A stretch of DNA of 58,167 nt from an uncultured Butyrivibrio sp. (GCA_946623755.1 CAMORK010000007.1:1-58167); one strand, 5' to 3'; counted from the first letter of the stretch, positions 24,586-34,740 are shown. Notes: generated by a model from the sequence alone, not told the origin. Numbers and translations are program-made.

Positions 24586-24792
24586 CAAATGAATGCATAC
24601 CCATCCCTAGGTCACCCTTTTCTAAAAACATGTACAATTTTTAAGAAAAAAGCTAATTATAAATTTCAGGGTCTCTTTTACTGTTTATTCACATTAATTT
24701 TTGTACCTTTTTACCTTTACCGGCAAAAATAAATGATATATCCTTGAATTAGATGCAAAAAACGTACATTTTTTCTTTTACGAGGTTTTATC

Positions 24793-27291
24793 ATGTATCT
24801 TGAAGAACGTCACGAGATAATCGAGTTCCCACCTAATATTCCCCTGAAAATCTTCATGCATAAGCTGGGATCTGTAGATAATCACTGGCATAGAAGCATT
24901 GAGCTTTTAATGGTTTTAGACGGAACCATATCTATTTCCATCGATAATACAGAGTACTCACTGACCAGCGAAGATATCATTCTTATAAACAGCAACACAA
25001 TCCACTCTCTGCGTTCTGAGAGCGCCGTTATGATCGCCATACAGATAGATTTGTCCAGAATGAACCAGTTTGATGCAAATCTTGACGAGATGGTCTTTGA
25101 TTGTAATACAACTACAACGGATGATCCGTCCAAGTTTGACGGCATAAAGTTCGCTATTGCCACCATGCTCAACGAGAACGCCCACAATTCATACGAATCA
25201 CAGTACAGAAACTATTCTCTGGCTTATTATCTTGTTTCAGAGCTTCTGGCGAATTTCAGTGTTCCAATCACAAACGCAATAAAAACCCAGCAAAAATACG
25301 CTGCAAGACTCACAAGGCTGCTTAAATACATCGAAGACCATTACGCCGAGAACTTTTCCCTCAGTGATCTGGCTGCAGAGGAAGATCTGTCAGTTCCCTA
25401 TTTATCTAATTTTTTCGACAAGAACATGGGCGTTAAGTTTTCGCAGTATTACACAACAGTCAAGCTGAACCATGCCCTTTCCGACCTGCTCTCAACCAAT
25501 GATTCCATTGAAACTATTGCTGTCAGGAACGGTTTTACCGAGTCTCATTCCTTTGTGCGCAGCTTTAAAAAACAATACGGAACACTGCCAAGTACATACA
25601 GAAAGCAAAGGGGCCAGACTCCTGCGACCGCTGAAGCAAGCTCAACACTGAACTATCTGCAAATGGAGCCCAGCAACTATCTGCATCTTTTGACAAAGTA
25701 TCTTGGAGACATCAAAGATCAGCCCCACACCATCAACACCAGGAACATCGTAAAGTCCGAGGAAGTGGTTGCTTCAGTCAGCAGCGGTGTAAGGACCTTA
25801 AAACATAACTTTAAGAAATTTATTACTGTGGGCAGGGCAAAAGAGCTCTTAAACAGAGACATTCAGAACATGCTCATAGATCTTCAAAATAACATTGGTT
25901 ATGAATACATCAAGTTCCATGGCTTGCTTTCCGATGACATGATGGTTGTTTCAAGGATCAACGGAAAGCTTACTTTCCACTACACTCTTGTGGATATGGC
26001 GCTGGATTTCCTTATTTCCATCGGTCTAAAGCCGCTGATACAGCTCTCTTTTATGCCACGGGATCTGGCTGCCGACCCTAATAAGACCATCTTCTATTCA
26101 CCGATGATCACAAGTCCCCCCAAGCACATGTCGGAATGGGAACAGCTTATAGATAACTTCACCAGACACCTTATTGAACGCTACGGCACAAATACTGTCA
26201 GATCATGGCTCTTCTGTGCATGGAATGAACCGGTAACGCCTAAATCCATGTTCGGTTTTGGCGACGATCCTCTGTTTTTTAAGTTTTATGAAACTTCTTA
26301 CCGAGCCGTAAAAAGAGTTGATGACAAGCTTGTATTCGGCTCTCCATCGATCCTGTATATGGAGAATCTCGGAACAGACAAATGGATCAAGGATTTCCTT
26401 ACATATGCCAAAAAGAATAACTGCGAGCCGGAATTCCTCAACGTACATTATTATTCTGACATTATTCCAATGACAGCCAAGCAAAACATAACTATAGGAA
26501 GCGTGTCTTTTTCATTCCCACGCAGAACCGACGATTTTTCGCTGTGGATCGGAAGTATCAAAAAGATCTTTTCATCAGCCGGATTCGGTTCACTTCCTAT
26601 ATACATGACTGAGTGGAACTTCACTCTCTCCCACAGGAATCTTGCCAGCGACACATGTTTTAAATCCTGCTATATACTAAAGAACCTGCTCAGAAACTAC
26701 GACAGACTGGACAGCTTCGGGTACTGGTCTCTTACGGATCTTCTTGAAGAAAACGCTCTGCCGGACACTCTTTTCCACGGAGGTCTTGGTATTTACACAA
26801 CAAACGGTATCCGAAAGAGTGTTTATTACAGCTTCTATTTTGCAAGTCTGTTGGGGGATGAGCTCATAGCCTCAGGTGAAGGTTACTTCATTACGAAGAG
26901 TATTGATGCATATCAGATCATCACCTACAACTATGTACACTACGGTAATCTGTTTGCTTCAGGTGAGCTCTTTGATATGACAGAAACCAACAGATACACT
27001 CCGTTTGACATGACAAACCGCCTCCAGTTCCAGATCAAGCTCACAGATCTGGATAACGGCAACTACTGCATTAAGGAGCTGTTTGTTAACAGGGAATATG
27101 GCAGTGCCTACGATATCTGGCTCAAGATGGGCGCTGTGCCCCTTGATCCAAGCGATGTTGAGATCATAAAGGGCTACTGCGTTCCCGGAATGCACAAGGA
27201 ATACAGACTGATTGAAAGCGGAGTATATGAATATTCTCCGGTTCTGGATCCTCTAGAAATCCGATTTGCTGAAATTAAAAGAATTAAGTAA
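24793..27291 (+). CDS. AraC-type regulator fused to a GH39 glycosidase domain
   Basis: 832 residues in three parts. Residues ~15-90 form a cupin sensor with the HWHRSIEL metal/sugar-pocket block. Residues ~170-272 are an AraC HTH pair, with SLSDLAAEEDLSVPYLSNFF and the second helix-turn-helix ending ESHSFVRSFKK. Residues ~290-832 are a GH39 (beta-xylosidase-like) barrel with acid/base Glu479 in WNEP and nucleophile Glu607 in MTEWN, both present, so the enzyme domain may be active or may serve as a second sugar sensor. GAGG lies seven bases before the ATG. Divergent from the ABC operon, which it probably activates. A strong bidirectional terminator follows. Confidence 0.9.
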   Translation: MYLEERHEIIEFPPNIPLKIFMHKLGSVDNHWHRSIELLMVLDGTISISIDNTEYSLTSEDIILINSNTIHSLRSESAVMIAIQIDLSRMNQFDANLDEMVFDCNTTTTDDPSKFDGIKFAIATMLNENAHNSYESQYRNYSLAYYLVSELLANFSVPITNAIKTQQKYAARLTRLLKYIEDHYAENFSLSDLAAEEDLSVPYLSNFFDKNMGVKFSQYYTTVKLNHALSDLLSTNDSIETIAVRNGFTESHSFVRSFKKQYGTLPSTYRKQRGQTPATAEASSTLNYLQMEPSNYLHLLTKYLGDIKDQPHTINTRNIVKSEEVVASVSSGVRTLKHNFKKFITVGRAKELLNRDIQNMLIDLQNNIGYEYIKFHGLLSDDMMVVSRINGKLTFHYTLVDMALDFLISIGLKPLIQLSFMPRDLAADPNKTIFYSPMITSPPKHMSEWEQLIDNFTRHLIERYGTNTVRSWLFCAWNEPVTPKSMFGFGDDPLFFKFYETSYRAVKRVDDKLVFGSPSILYMENLGTDKWIKDFLTYAKKNNCEPEFLNVHYYSDIIPMTAKQNITIGSVSFSFPRRTDDFSLWIGSIKKIFSSAGFGSLPIYMTEWNFTLSHRNLASDTCFKSCYILKNLLRNYDRLDSFGYWSLTDLLEENALPDTLFHGGLGIYTTNGIRKSVYYSFYFASLLGDELIASGEGYFITKSIDAYQIITYNYVHYGNLFASGELFDMTETNRYTPFDMTNRLQFQIKLTDLDNGNYCIKELFVNREYGSAYDIWLKMGAVPLDPSDVEIIKGYCVPGMHKEYRLIESGVYEYSPVLDPLEIRFAEIKRIK

Positions 27292-27294
27292 AAT

Positions 27295-27330
27295 AATCCC
27301 CTGTTCACAGCTGAACAGGGGATTTTAATT
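27295..27330. terminator. Bidirectional terminator between GH39-regulator and GH1 genes
   Basis: Perfect 13-base-pair stem AATCCCCTGTTCA / TGAACAGGGGATT with loop CAGC (27295-27324). T-tracts follow on both strands (TTTAATTTATTT on plus, ATTTTACTT on minus), serving both converging genes. Confidence 0.92.
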
Positions 27331-28688
27331 TATTTGTGGAGGCTTGCGCCATTTGAAGCGATCACTTCTTTATACCAATATGCAGAATCCTTAAGAGTTC
27401 TCTCAAGAGTCTCATAATCTACATAAATGAGGCCAAATCTCATTTTATAACCGTGACACCACTCAAAGTTATCCATGATCGACCAGTGCTGGTATCCGAT
27501 AACTTCAATTCCGTCATTGATGGCTCTTTCAAGTTCCAAAAGATACCTGTTGGTGAAATCGATTCTCTGATAGTCATGCACCTTGCCGTCAAGCGCCTTC
27601 CAGTCCATTCCTGCCATACCATTTTCTGTGATCATGATCGGCTTGTGGTATCTCTCGTAGAAAAACTTAGGTGCATAATACAGTACTCTTGGTGTTACAC
27701 TCCAGCCCATCATGGTGTGAGCGCTTCCCTGATATTCGTATGGGCCGTATTTAGCCGGATCCTGCGGGTAATTCACTGTTCCCTCATATACGTTAAAGCC
27801 ATAGAAATCCAGTGGTTGAGCTATCTCATCCCACTCTTTATGTGAGAGCTTTGGAAGCATATCTCCGAATGCTTCCTCAGAGCCCTCTGCGTAATGTCCG
27901 AGGAAGATCGGATCTGCCCACCACGCATTTCCCATGAGGAAACCATACGGATCTATGGCAAAAGACATTTTTCTGCACTTTTCCACTTCCTCGGGAGTAT
28001 CATCCTTTGGAACCCACACATTTCCTGTGGGAGCCATGCCAATCTTTGCCTCAAGCCTGCTGTGTTTCCTGATGGCTGAAACTGCCTTTCCATGAGACTT
28101 AAATACATTTACGGAAATGTTCAGCATAGTCTGAATATCATTTGTCTCAAAAGGCGCCATTACTCCGATCTGATGACCAAGTCCGACAAACATCTGATAC
28201 TCATTGAAAGTCATCCAGTATTTAACCCTGTCTCCAAGGCGTTTAACCACTACTTCTACATACTCTCCAAACCATTCAGCTATTTCAGGGTTCTTCCAAC
28301 CGCCCTTCTCATAAATAGCCATGGGAAGATTCCAATGGAAAAGAGTTACCATCGGCTCGATTCCGGAACTGATGAGCTCGTCTACCAGATCCGAATAGAA
28401 TTGCATTCCCTTTTCGTTCACCTTTCCGGTTCCCTCAGGCATAACCCTTGGCCAGCTGATTGAGAATCTGTAGCTCTTTAAGCCTATCTGCTTCATAAGA
28501 GCAACGTCTTCTTTCATGTGATGATAGTGATCGCAGGAAATATCAGCATTCTCGCCAAGCTCAATTCGTCCCTCTTCATGGCCGAAATGATCCCAGATCC
28601 CGAGACCCTTTCCGTCATCCAGATATGCTCCTTCAATCTGGTGTGCTGCAGACGCAGCTCCCCATAAGAAATCTTTTGAAAAACTCAT
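27330..28688 (-). CDS. Beta-glucosidase/6-phospho-beta-glucosidase family, GH1
   Basis: 452 residues, the standard GH1 length, cytoplasmic. The N-terminal signature FLWGAASAAHQIEGA, the acid/base Glu163 in TFNEY (usually TFNEP; Pro is replaced by Tyr), and the nucleophile Glu355 in ITENG are present. The absence of the phospho-sugar loop motif favours a plain beta-glucosidase/beta-galactosidase. AGAGGTGA precedes the ATG. It follows the GH2 gene by 12 bases as the second cistron of a two-gene operon, so the two probably finish oligosaccharide breakdown together. Confidence 0.95.
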   Translation of the reverse strand: MSFSKDFLWGAASAAHQIEGAYLDDGKGLGIWDHFGHEEGRIELGENADISCDHYHHMKEDVALMKQIGLKSYRFSISWPRVMPEGTGKVNEKGMQFYSDLVDELISSGIEPMVTLFHWNLPMAIYEKGGWKNPEIAEWFGEYVEVVVKRLGDRVKYWMTFNEYQMFVGLGHQIGVMAPFETNDIQTMLNISVNVFKSHGKAVSAIRKHSRLEAKIGMAPTGNVWVPKDDTPEEVEKCRKMSFAIDPYGFLMGNAWWADPIFLGHYAEGSEEAFGDMLPKLSHKEWDEIAQPLDFYGFNVYEGTVNYPQDPAKYGPYEYQGSAHTMMGWSVTPRVLYYAPKFFYERYHKPIMITENGMAGMDWKALDGKVHDYQRIDFTNRYLLELERAINDGIEVIGYQHWSIMDNFEWCHGYKMRFGLIYVDYETLERTLKDSAYWYKEVIASNGASLHK

Positions 28689-28700
28689 TCTTTCACCTCT

Positions 28701-30947
28701 TCATTTCTTAACTTTATTAAGCTCCCGCTCACAAGCAGCAAGGAGCGCCTCCGGTATATTCAAAGCTTTCACAAACCCGAGCAGTGTATTTACTGTTATG
28801 GGAGACCCCTCATCAAATCTGGAGCCCTCTGTAACAGGTCGTAAGTACTTGATGAACACAGCCTTGGCTTCGCTGTTTGCAAAAATATCGCAGATCGTAT
28901 CATCAAAGGTAAATCCATCCGGATCAGACTCTGTTTCTGCCGCCTTTTCCATGGTCTCCGGGTCCAGGCTCTCAAACCAGTTGATTGCAATATCTGACTG
29001 CGTCTTCTTCTCACAAATATAGGAAGGATCAGGCTCTTTTACCGAATTGATAAGTATCCGGTCACTGAGCTCATCGCTATAGGCAATTATCTCGTTCTCT
29101 CCGGGCTTAATTGTCACATTTTCAAACACTGTCATAGCAGATGTCACAGGCTTGTTTTCCATAACCTCGCCATTTACCTTAAGCGTAAGCTCTTTTACGT
29201 TGGAAATTACCGTTATGTCCGTCCTGTCGCCGGGCCTGTTAACATATCTTCTGCCGGCTATATAGATGAACCCCTCCTGAGACCAGTGGGCCTTATACAG
29301 ATAATAGGCGTCCTTCTTAATCTGCCTGTCTATAGTCACAAGACCTTTCTGGTTCTTGCCCTTTTCGCCTCCCTCGTCTCTTCCTGCACTGCCAAAGTCA
29401 AACATATTCCACACGTATGCACCGGCCATAAAATCACGGCTCTCAACAGCATTTATGGCATTCTCAGAAAATAACAGCTGATATTCTTCGCTGTAATCGC
29501 TGGCCTTCGGCTCATTACTGTGGAATCTCGGATTTGTATCAACGCCATATTCCGTCAGGATCAGCGGTTTATCCGGATTTGCCTTATGTACGCTGTCGAG
29601 CCTTGGCTGTAGGTCCTCAATTTTGCCGTAGTACCAGCCATAATAGAGGTTATACCCCAGAATATCCGTGAATTTATGGATTGGAGAATCATCCTCAGTG
29701 GTATATTCATTGGCCTGAGCTACAAGCCGTGTATTGTCCAGTTCTGCAGCCTTTTTGCTCAGCCTGCCCACCAGGTCAAAGGTATACTCGTTCTTGGAAA
29801 CCATGCAGACTTCGTTCTGTACGCCATAGCAGTATACAGAAGGATGGTTTCGCACCTGATCAACAAGAAGCTCCATGTGCTTCATTGCGTTTTCATCAGC
29901 CTCTGCCTTCTGCGGAACAGAGCTTATAACCGGTATCTCCGCCCAGACAAGAAGTCCCGCTTCATCACACAGCTCATACCATCTGTCACAGTGCTGATAA
30001 TGAGAGCACCTCACGGAGTTGGCTCCCATTTCCAGAATGAGTTTAAGGTCAGTCTGAAGCTCTTTTTCCGTAATAGCATTCCCCAGGCCGCCGAAATCCT
30101 GATGTTTGGCTACCCCGTGGAGTTTGTAGGATCTGCCGTTTAGCAAAAGACCTTTTTCCGGGGAATATTCTATTGTTCTAAAGCCCGTGGCAATTGTTCG
30201 TGAATCGCATAAATTGCCGCTATTGTCATAGAGCTTAAAAACCACATCGTACAAAAATGGTCCCTTGACTCCATCCCACAGGGTTACTTTAGAAATCCTG
30301 GTTGCAAGTTTTGCATAACTGTCTGCAGTCACTGCAGCAGCTGATGCCACCACCTCACGGTTTGTTCTGTCTATAACTTCCAGCTCGCAGGTTACATCCC
30401 CTGCATATCCGTTTTCTCTTTTAACAAAAACATCTGCAGAAAGCTCACCATCTACCCCTGCAACTCTGGGATAGACATATATTCCGTCGAGGCCCTTGTC
30501 TACTTCTTCAAAGTGCAGGCAATCATCGATTATCACATTGACATCCCTGTAAATTCCGCCGTAGAAAGAAAAATCGGCCATCGCGGGATAAATCGTGTTG
30601 TCAACTGCATTACTGACCTCAATTCGTATTGTATTGCTTCCCGGCGTCAGGAACTTGGTGATATCCACTCTGAAAAGTGAAAATCCGCATCTGAGCTCAT
30701 GGCAGAACCTGTCATTGATAAAGACTTTGCTGCTTAATGACGCTGCTCCCACCTCAAGAAAAACCGTGCGTTTTAAGTCTTCACTCTTTATCTCAATATT
30801 TCTTTCGTAGGTCACCGATCCGCGGTATATCTTGGAACCGTCCTGGCCGTCAACGGCATTATAACAGTGTGGAATAGTCACCTTTTCAGGTGCCTTTCCA
30901 TCCCTACGAAATATCCAATTATCATTAATTTTATATATATCCCTCAC
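28701..30947 (-). CDS. Glycoside hydrolase family 2 protein (beta-galactosidase/glucuronidase type) with C-terminal helical module
   Basis: 748 residues, no signal peptide. A sugar-binding jelly roll (about 1-145) and an immunoglobulin-like domain precede a TIM barrel with the GH2 signature block NSVRCSHYQH, acid/base Glu379 in GVQNE and nucleophile Glu466 in ILTEYG. A beta-rich domain follows. The last ~90 residues (after about 655) form a helical module like the GH78 tail, with TVNTLLGFVKALNIPEAL. The start is GTG at 30947, five bases after GGAGG. First gene of an operon with GH1; divergent from the second GH2. Substrate is most likely a beta-galactoside or beta-glucuronide. Confidence 0.9.
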   Translation of the reverse strand: MRDIYKINDNWIFRRDGKAPEKVTIPHCYNAVDGQDGSKIYRGSVTYERNIEIKSEDLKRTVFLEVGAASLSSKVFINDRFCHELRCGFSLFRVDITKFLTPGSNTIRIEVSNAVDNTIYPAMADFSFYGGIYRDVNVIIDDCLHFEEVDKGLDGIYVYPRVAGVDGELSADVFVKRENGYAGDVTCELEVIDRTNREVVASAAAVTADSYAKLATRISKVTLWDGVKGPFLYDVVFKLYDNSGNLCDSRTIATGFRTIEYSPEKGLLLNGRSYKLHGVAKHQDFGGLGNAITEKELQTDLKLILEMGANSVRCSHYQHCDRWYELCDEAGLLVWAEIPVISSVPQKAEADENAMKHMELLVDQVRNHPSVYCYGVQNEVCMVSKNEYTFDLVGRLSKKAAELDNTRLVAQANEYTTEDDSPIHKFTDILGYNLYYGWYYGKIEDLQPRLDSVHKANPDKPLILTEYGVDTNPRFHSNEPKASDYSEEYQLLFSENAINAVESRDFMAGAYVWNMFDFGSAGRDEGGEKGKNQKGLVTIDRQIKKDAYYLYKAHWSQEGFIYIAGRRYVNRPGDRTDITVISNVKELTLKVNGEVMENKPVTSAMTVFENVTIKPGENEIIAYSDELSDRILINSVKEPDPSYICEKKTQSDIAINWFESLDPETMEKAAETESDPDGFTFDDTICDIFANSEAKAVFIKYLRPVTEGSRFDEGSPITVNTLLGFVKALNIPEALLAACERELNKVKK

Positions 30948-31132
30948 AGAATCCTCCGATCAAAATATAATCTCTTCATGGTAATTTTATCCCAGAGGGA
31001 ATTCTCATGCCTATGCCAAATCTTTTTATCCCATCGAACAATTTTTAAGATAACAAAGCCTTTTTAGGCAGATCATTTTTGTCTCGCATTGTTTTGTGCG
31101 GTAAAACGCGCTTTTATCGTAAATATTAAACC

Positions 31133-31161
31133 TTGTCTTTTAATGTTCTGAAATATATGAT
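31133..31161 (+). promoter_or_regulatory. Promoter of the plus-strand GH2 gene
   Basis: TTGTCT (31133-31138), 17-base spacer, TATGAT (31156-31161), about 28 bases before the start codon with AAGGAG between. The rest of the divergent region 30948-31132 holds no gene; a TATATT on the minus strand about 15 bases before GH2 (28701) is a weak -10 candidate. Confidence 0.55.
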
Positions 31162-31188
31162 TTAAAAAAAACAAGGAGACTTTCACCT

Positions 31189-33711
31189 ATGCGCAATCAG
31201 AATATTGATAAGGGATGGCAGTTTAATTACGGAATCATCGATGGTTTCCCTGATCCATCCAAAGAGAATACCCTTCGTGAAGTAGATCTCCCTCACGACT
31301 ACATGATTTTTAGCCCGGTTCAAGAGACAGCTCCGGCGAGAGCTTCCAGCGGCTTTTATACGGAAGGTGTGGCTTACTATACCAAAAAGATCATGATCCC
31401 TGCCGAGTGGGAAAACGACGATGTCTGTCTGAAATTTGACGGCGTAATGATGAATGCCACCATTGCTGTAAATGGTTGCAAAGTGGCGCTTCAACACAAC
31501 GGCTATATTCCCTTTGCCGTAGATATCACGCGTTATATTTATTTTGGCCGTGACAACAGTGTTACAGTAACGGTCAATCCCAGTATGCAGCCGAACTCCC
31601 GCTGGTACACCGGCGCCGGAATCTTCAGAAGCGTGGAACTAGTTCACTATCCGAAGCTCCACATCGCTGAAGACGGAATATTCGGATACACCAAAGATAT
31701 CGAGTTCGACTCTGAAGGAAAGGCCCTCAGAGCTTATATTCGTGCAAAAGTCCAGGTGCAGAACAACACCCTGGACAATAAGATGGCCGGCGTCAGCGCA
31801 TTTCTTACAAAAGACGGCAGCAATGAGGTGATAATCTCACGCTCACAGAAGATCCAGGTTAACCCTGCGTCGACAGAGACAGCTATCATAGACATTACCC
31901 TTGATAAGCCTGAGCTTTGGGATGCAGAAACTCCAAACCTTTACAGGCTCCATAGCTCTGTGACAGACCTTGGCACCTTCAGAACCCACTTTATTCCCAC
32001 GGATAATGAGACCTGTGACGAAATTTCCGTTTTATTCGGCGTCAAGACCGTAACTGCCGACGTAGTTAACGGCCTTAGGATCAATGGCAAAACCGTCAAA
32101 TTAAAGGGCGGATGCCTTCATCATGATAACGGAATGCTTGGAGCAGTCTCTTTATACGACTCAGAGCTGCGCAAGCTCTCCATAATGAAAGAGATTGGCT
32201 TTAACGCCATCAGAACCACTCACAATCCTCCTTCCTCTGTGCTCATGGAGGCCTGCGACCGCATTGGTATGTATGTCTTTGATGAAGCCTTTGATGCCTG
32301 GGGAATCATGAAGCAGCCCGGGGACTACAACCAGTACTTTGATACGGATTGGGAAAAAGACCTTACAGCCTTCATGAAACGTGACAGAAACCACCCATCA
32401 GTGATCATCTGGTCAACAGGTAATGAAATTCCTGAGCGAGGCGGTCTTGGAAACGGCTATACTCTTGCAACGCGTCTTGCAAAAAAGGCTCACAGCCTCG
32501 ATCCAAGCCGTCCCATCTCAAATGCCATCTGTTCATATTGGAGTGGCCTTGACGATGATCTGACTGCAGAAAACATGAAAAAAATCATGGGAAACAATGC
32601 ATCTGACAATGCTCCACTTCAGAATGCAGATGGAGGTAAAAACGACACAAGTTGGGAAGAATACTCTGAAGCATTCACCAACGGCCTTGACATCGTTGGC
32701 TATAACTACATGGAAGACAAGTATCAGCTTGACCATGAGATGTTCCCGGAGCGCGTAATACTCGGTTCTGAGAATTATCCCAAGGAAATCGGTATTCGCT
32801 GGCCAATGGTAGAATCAACCCCTTACGTCCTTGGCGATTTCACCTGGACAGCCTTTGACTATATCGGTGAGGCAGGTATCGGAAAGTCAGTATTCTTGGC
32901 ACCGGATGATCCGATGCACAAAATAGGCGGATTTGCCCTTATGTCCCACGGTTCACCCTATCCGTGGCGTCTTGCCAACGACGCCGATGTTGATATAAAC
33001 GGACATATCCTTCCTCAAGGCGAATACCGCTCGATAATCTGGGGAAGTGATAAAACCTGCCTGTACTCCTATGATCCTGCTGTTTACGGTAAAAAAGAGC
33101 TTATCAGCAATTGGGGATTTACTGATGTCAGGAAAAGCTGGAATTGGAAAGGATCTGAAAACAAGCCTGTTAAAGTTGCTGTCTTCTCAAATGCAGATAC
33201 TGTCGAACTGTTCATGAACGGTAAATCGATGGGTATTTGTAAAGAAGGTGAAAGACTTGTCAGCGATCTGCCAAAGACCTTCCTCTTTGATATCACTTAT
33301 GCTCCGGGAACGCTGGATGCAGTGAGCTACAAAGATGGTGTGCCCATTTCAAAGGACACTTTGACCACCACAGGCCCGGTTCACTCGATACGACTGACTG
33401 CAGAAAATACTAAAATGGCCGCAGACGGCCACAGCGTGATTTATGTTCAGGCAGAGCTTTTGGATGTTAACGGAAACCTCGTTCCGGATGCTGACAACAG
33501 ACTAAGTGCCACTGTGGAAGGTACCGGATTCCTTGCAGCTTTTGGTTCCGCAAATCCTATTACAGAAGAGAACTACACGAAGGGATCTTTTTCAGCATAC
33601 AGAGGTCGCGCCACGGCTATCATCAGAAGCGGGTACACGAGCGGATCATGCACATTGAACGTATCCTGCGAAGGACTTGAAGCAGTAAGCGTAACTATAG
33701 AGATAATATAA
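31189..33711 (+). CDS. Glycoside hydrolase family 2 beta-galactosidase-like protein with DUF4982-type C terminus
   Basis: 840 residues, intracellular. GH2 N-terminal domain with the LPHDYMI segment and the NSRWYTGAGIFRSVEL block, immunoglobulin-like domain, TIM barrel with IRTTHNPPS, acid/base Glu413 in STGNE and nucleophile Glu528 in GSENYP. After the barrel come DUF4982-like (about 640-710) and invasin/Ig-like (about 715-840) beta domains, a layout common for Bacteroides- and Clostridia-type beta-galactosidases. AAGGAG about ten bases before the ATG. Divergent from the GH2-GH1 operon, which suggests shared control. A long-stem terminator follows. Confidence 0.92.
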   Translation: MRNQNIDKGWQFNYGIIDGFPDPSKENTLREVDLPHDYMIFSPVQETAPARASSGFYTEGVAYYTKKIMIPAEWENDDVCLKFDGVMMNATIAVNGCKVALQHNGYIPFAVDITRYIYFGRDNSVTVTVNPSMQPNSRWYTGAGIFRSVELVHYPKLHIAEDGIFGYTKDIEFDSEGKALRAYIRAKVQVQNNTLDNKMAGVSAFLTKDGSNEVIISRSQKIQVNPASTETAIIDITLDKPELWDAETPNLYRLHSSVTDLGTFRTHFIPTDNETCDEISVLFGVKTVTADVVNGLRINGKTVKLKGGCLHHDNGMLGAVSLYDSELRKLSIMKEIGFNAIRTTHNPPSSVLMEACDRIGMYVFDEAFDAWGIMKQPGDYNQYFDTDWEKDLTAFMKRDRNHPSVIIWSTGNEIPERGGLGNGYTLATRLAKKAHSLDPSRPISNAICSYWSGLDDDLTAENMKKIMGNNASDNAPLQNADGGKNDTSWEEYSEAFTNGLDIVGYNYMEDKYQLDHEMFPERVILGSENYPKEIGIRWPMVESTPYVLGDFTWTAFDYIGEAGIGKSVFLAPDDPMHKIGGFALMSHGSPYPWRLANDADVDINGHILPQGEYRSIIWGSDKTCLYSYDPAVYGKKELISNWGFTDVRKSWNWKGSENKPVKVAVFSNADTVELFMNGKSMGICKEGERLVSDLPKTFLFDITYAPGTLDAVSYKDGVPISKDTLTTTGPVHSIRLTAENTKMAADGHSVIYVQAELLDVNGNLVPDADNRLSATVEGTGFLAAFGSANPITEENYTKGSFSAYRGRATAIIRSGYTSGSCTLNVSCEGLEAVSVTIEII

Positions 33712-33770
33712 ACAGCAAAACGCCCGGGAAGTTTCACCACCAAGACTTCCCGGGCATGTTTTTGCTGTTT
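33712..33770. terminator. Terminator between GH2 and secreted-protein genes
   Basis: GCCCGGGAAGT (33722-33732) pairs with ACTTCCCGGGC (33745-33755), extended by an outer ACAGCAAAA/TTTTTGCTGT stem. Both sides carry A/T tracts, so it should stop transcription from both converging genes. Confidence 0.88.
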
Positions 33771-33800
33771 TGTATTATATCAATCGTTATTTATCGTCTT

Positions 33801-34232
33801 TCAATCCATTCCAATTAGCTGTGCAACTGTGTTTTCATCAAGGTATTCACATGCATAAACTGTGCCATCCTCAGCAATGAGCCCCGGAATACCATTCGAC
33901 TCAAAATATGTTAATACAACACTCTTTCCCACAGTAATATTCTGTACCTGTCCAATTCCTTTTACTGTAGCATACTTGATAGTAAAGTCAGTAAATACAT
34001 GCTCCATTCCATCATTTAAATAGGCAATGTCTTTTCCGTCTTTCTCATAGAGCGCCAGCACGATCTCGGCTTCGTTATCAGTCTGACCGTGAACTGCACT
34101 GATAAACGTAGCATTCTTTAAATATCTGGAAGAATCATCAGCGGCATAAGCCTTAGATGAAGCAAAGCCTCCAGTAATAAACATTACGGCTGCAAGAATT
34201 ACACCTGTTATTATTGTCATAACTTTTCTCAT
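33801..34232 (-). CDS. Secreted protein of unknown function
   Basis: 143 residues. The N terminus is a clear Sec signal peptide: MRK, a hydrophobic core (TIITGVILAAVMFI), and a signal-peptidase site after AYA (residues ~27-30). The mature ~113 residues are predicted mostly beta with no recognised domain or catalytic motif; it contains HGQTDNEAEIVLALYEK and a C-terminal YACEYLDENTVAQL. Follows the zinc-ribbon membrane protein by 24 bases, probably in one operon. Function not recognised. Confidence 0.7.
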   Translation of the reverse strand: MRKVMTIITGVILAAVMFITGGFASSKAYAADDSSRYLKNATFISAVHGQTDNEAEIVLALYEKDGKDIAYLNDGMEHVFTDFTIKYATVKGIGQVQNITVGKSVVLTYFESNGIPGLIAEDGTVYACEYLDENTVAQLIGMD

Positions 34233-34256
34233 ATCAAATTACCATCCTTTTTTTAT

Positions 34257-34643
34257 TTAAGTAAACTGCATAGCAATAAACGCAACCACAGCAAATACCA
34301 TCATAGCATCAAACATGATACCAAATATCTTAAGAAATCCCATGGTCATCATCTTGTCTTTTTCAGCGGCAATTCGTCTTGATTCTCTTCTGGCTTCTCT
34401 GCCGGCGTTCATCTGATCTCCGACAAAATCCAGAACAGTCTTGACTGACCCGGACATATCAATATTAACATTGTCTGCATGCTCGATCGTTGCATGCTCA
34501 ACGTTATAATTGTTAATCGCCCTGTCTACGATAAATGAAGTCCCGCAAAATGGACACACAGCCTTATCTGACTGCGCATCAACTTCAACGGTTCCTCCGC
34601 ATTGTGTACAGGAAGCCGGTACCATTTTAATGTTTTCTGCCAT
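34257..34643 (-). CDS. Zinc-ribbon membrane protein
   Basis: 128 residues. An N-terminal zinc ribbon (CTQCGG and CPFCGT, residues ~12-35) precedes a short beta-like stretch, a basic amphipathic segment (GREARRESRR), and one C-terminal membrane helix (about 105-126). This is the layout of tail-anchored zinc-ribbon proteins of unknown role. GGAGGTGA just before the ATG at 34643 fixes the start; 15 upstream in-frame residues are rejected. Its upstream region contains the palindrome GTGATATATCAC, partly shared with the other zinc-ribbon gene at 54731. Confidence 0.75.
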   Translation of the reverse strand: MAENIKMVPASCTQCGGTVEVDAQSDKAVCPFCGTSFIVDRAINNYNVEHATIEHADNVNIDMSGSVKTVLDFVGDQMNAGREARRESRRIAAEKDKMMTMGFLKIFGIMFDAMMVFAVVAFIAMQFT

Positions 34644-34740
34644 TTTGTCACCTCCAGGCAATTGCTGATTGTATAACAATAATAACACGGTGATATATCA
34701 CAAAACTGTCACAGATTCTAATATCTTTATTAATTATTAA

